This document shows, one piece after another, positions 58,086-58,552 of a DNA stretch of 58,552 nucleotides (position 1 is the first letter of the stretch; each line of letters starts with the position of its first letter). This stretch comes from JBBQKI01 sp038326725 (GTDB lineage Bacteria > Bacteroidota > Bacteroidia > Flavobacteriales > Flavobacteriaceae), in the NCBI GenBank assembly GCA_038326725.1, contig JBBQKI010000013.1, positions 1 to 58,552 on the forward strand, given 5' to 3'. The notes beneath the pieces were generated by a model, which saw only the letters and a list, made by a program, of their open reading frames with translations, searched no databases and had not been told where the DNA came from. A program made the translations under genes and the position numbers.

Positions 58086-58552
58086 ATGAATATAGCCTTG
58101 TTGGGATATGGCAAAATGGGCAGGACCATTGAAAAAATTGTTTTGGAAAAAGGGCATTCCGTTGTTTTTAAAAAAAACAGTGTCACTTCCGAAGGCGATT
58201 TTTCAAAAGCAAATGTGGCCCTTGAATTCTCAACTCCCGAAACTGCGGTGGACAATATCTCAAAAGCTTTAGATACCGGAATCCCCATAATATCTGGCAC
58301 CACGGGCTGGCTGGAAAGATATGAAGAAGTTTTAAAGCTTTGTGAATCACGTAACGGTAGCTTTATTTATGCGTCCAACTTCAGCGTGGGGGTTAATTTG
58401 TTTTTTCAAATAAATGAATATGTTGCGAAGCTGATGCAGCCGTGGAAAGAATATAATGTTGCCATTGAAGAGATACATCACCTTGAAAAAAAGGATGCAC
58501 CGAGCGGCACTGCAATTTCATTGGCGAACGGGATTTTAAAACATTCGGGCAA
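58086..58552 (+). CDS. dapB: 4-Hydroxy-tetrahydrodipicolinate reductase, N-terminal part (partial)
   Basis: The gene begins at ATG 58086, 10 bp after the DUF5683 stop, and runs off the window after 155 codons. It starts MNIALLGYGKMGRTIEKIV, the NAD(P)-binding loop, then ALEFSTPETAVDN, SGTTGW, ASNFSVGVNLFF and the active site EIHHLEKKDAPSGTA. It reduces HTPA to tetrahydrodipicolinate in lysine and diaminopimelate synthesis. It is the fourth gene of the parA-parB-DUF5683-dapB run. Confidence 0.93.
   Translation, partial: MNIALLGYGKMGRTIEKIVLEKGHSVVFKKNSVTSEGDFSKANVALEFSTPETAVDNISKALDTGIPIISGTTGWLERYEEVLKLCESRNGSFIYASNFSVGVNLFFQINEYVAKLMQPWKEYNVAIEEIHHLEKKDAPSGTAISLANGILKHSG

Noticed and set aside
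1..58552. CRISPR arrays, tRNA or rRNA genes, transposases
   Set aside because: None recognised by eye. The regular repeats present are short-period degenerate tracts without spacer structure.

Overview
The window is chromosomal DNA from a member of the Bacteroidota, almost certainly a marine-type Flavobacteriaceae. Several signs support this: signal peptides ending in ...FSQ or ...FAQ, lipoproteins with a short N-region before Cys, three proteins with type IX secretion (T9SS) C-terminal sorting domains, Bacteroidota -7 promoter elements (TAnnTTTG), menaquinone biosynthesis, and the parA-parB-DUF5683-dapB gene order. The closest genus cannot be fixed from sequence reading alone. A polyester-hydrolase-like gene with a T9SS tail recalls those described from Aequorivita and Kaistella, but that is only a hint.

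Layout. 1-2.5 kb: 3' end of a corA-like transporter gene, then an arsenic-response operon (ArsR, DUF6428 protein, a 41-residue hydrophobic ORF, thioredoxin-type arsenate reductase), a yefM-yoeB toxin-antitoxin pair with its TGTACA operator, and the 3' stump of a second arsC. 2.5-7.7 kb: a minus-strand menaquinone operon (menA, MBL-fold hydrolase, four-helix-bundle gene, menC, CPBP protease, menE). 7.9-26.6 kb: mostly housekeeping and envelope genes (a large T9SS-secreted protein, holA, HsdR-N-domain protein, GT2, OmpA lipoprotein, carotenoid-type oxidoreductase, YciO-like protein, secreted alpha/beta hydrolase, pcrA/uvrD, stand-alone FMN glutamate synthase, M1 aminopeptidase, recG). 26.6-28.1 kb: a small accessory patch with two orphan genes between related repeats, reminiscent of gene cassettes. 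28.2-44 kb: pheT, two fasciclin proteins, DUF2007, an ABC-F ATPase, a thioredoxin-fold lipoprotein, a transaldolase-family enzyme, SDRs, the SRP RNA gene, glutaminyl cyclase, a beta-helix lipoprotein, a YCF48-like T9SS protein. 44.3-49 kb: udk, a DivIC/FtsB-like gene and the two methylmalonyl-CoA mutase subunits, both of which carry in-frame repeat insertions. 49-50.2 kb: a PETase-like secreted hydrolase bracketed by two copies of a 35-bp repeat. 50.4-54.5 kb: a minus-strand denitrification operon (nirK with C-terminal cytochrome c, nirV-like, SCO copper chaperone, alginate-export-type porin) preceded by an FNR-like box. 54.7 kb to the end: an SDR, then parA, parB, DUF5683 and the start of dapB.

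How the genes fit together. The men genes make the quinone that feeds anaerobic or microaerobic respiration. NirK would reduce nitrite, with SCO and NirV plausibly helping copper-site maturation. MutA/ScpA give propionyl-CoA or methylmalonyl-CoA interconversion. ParAB segregates the chromosome. The most notable items are the PETase-like T9SS hydrolase, the repeat invasion of both mutase genes, the toxin-antitoxin module beside an arsC stump, and the cassette-like patch at 26.7-28.1 kb.
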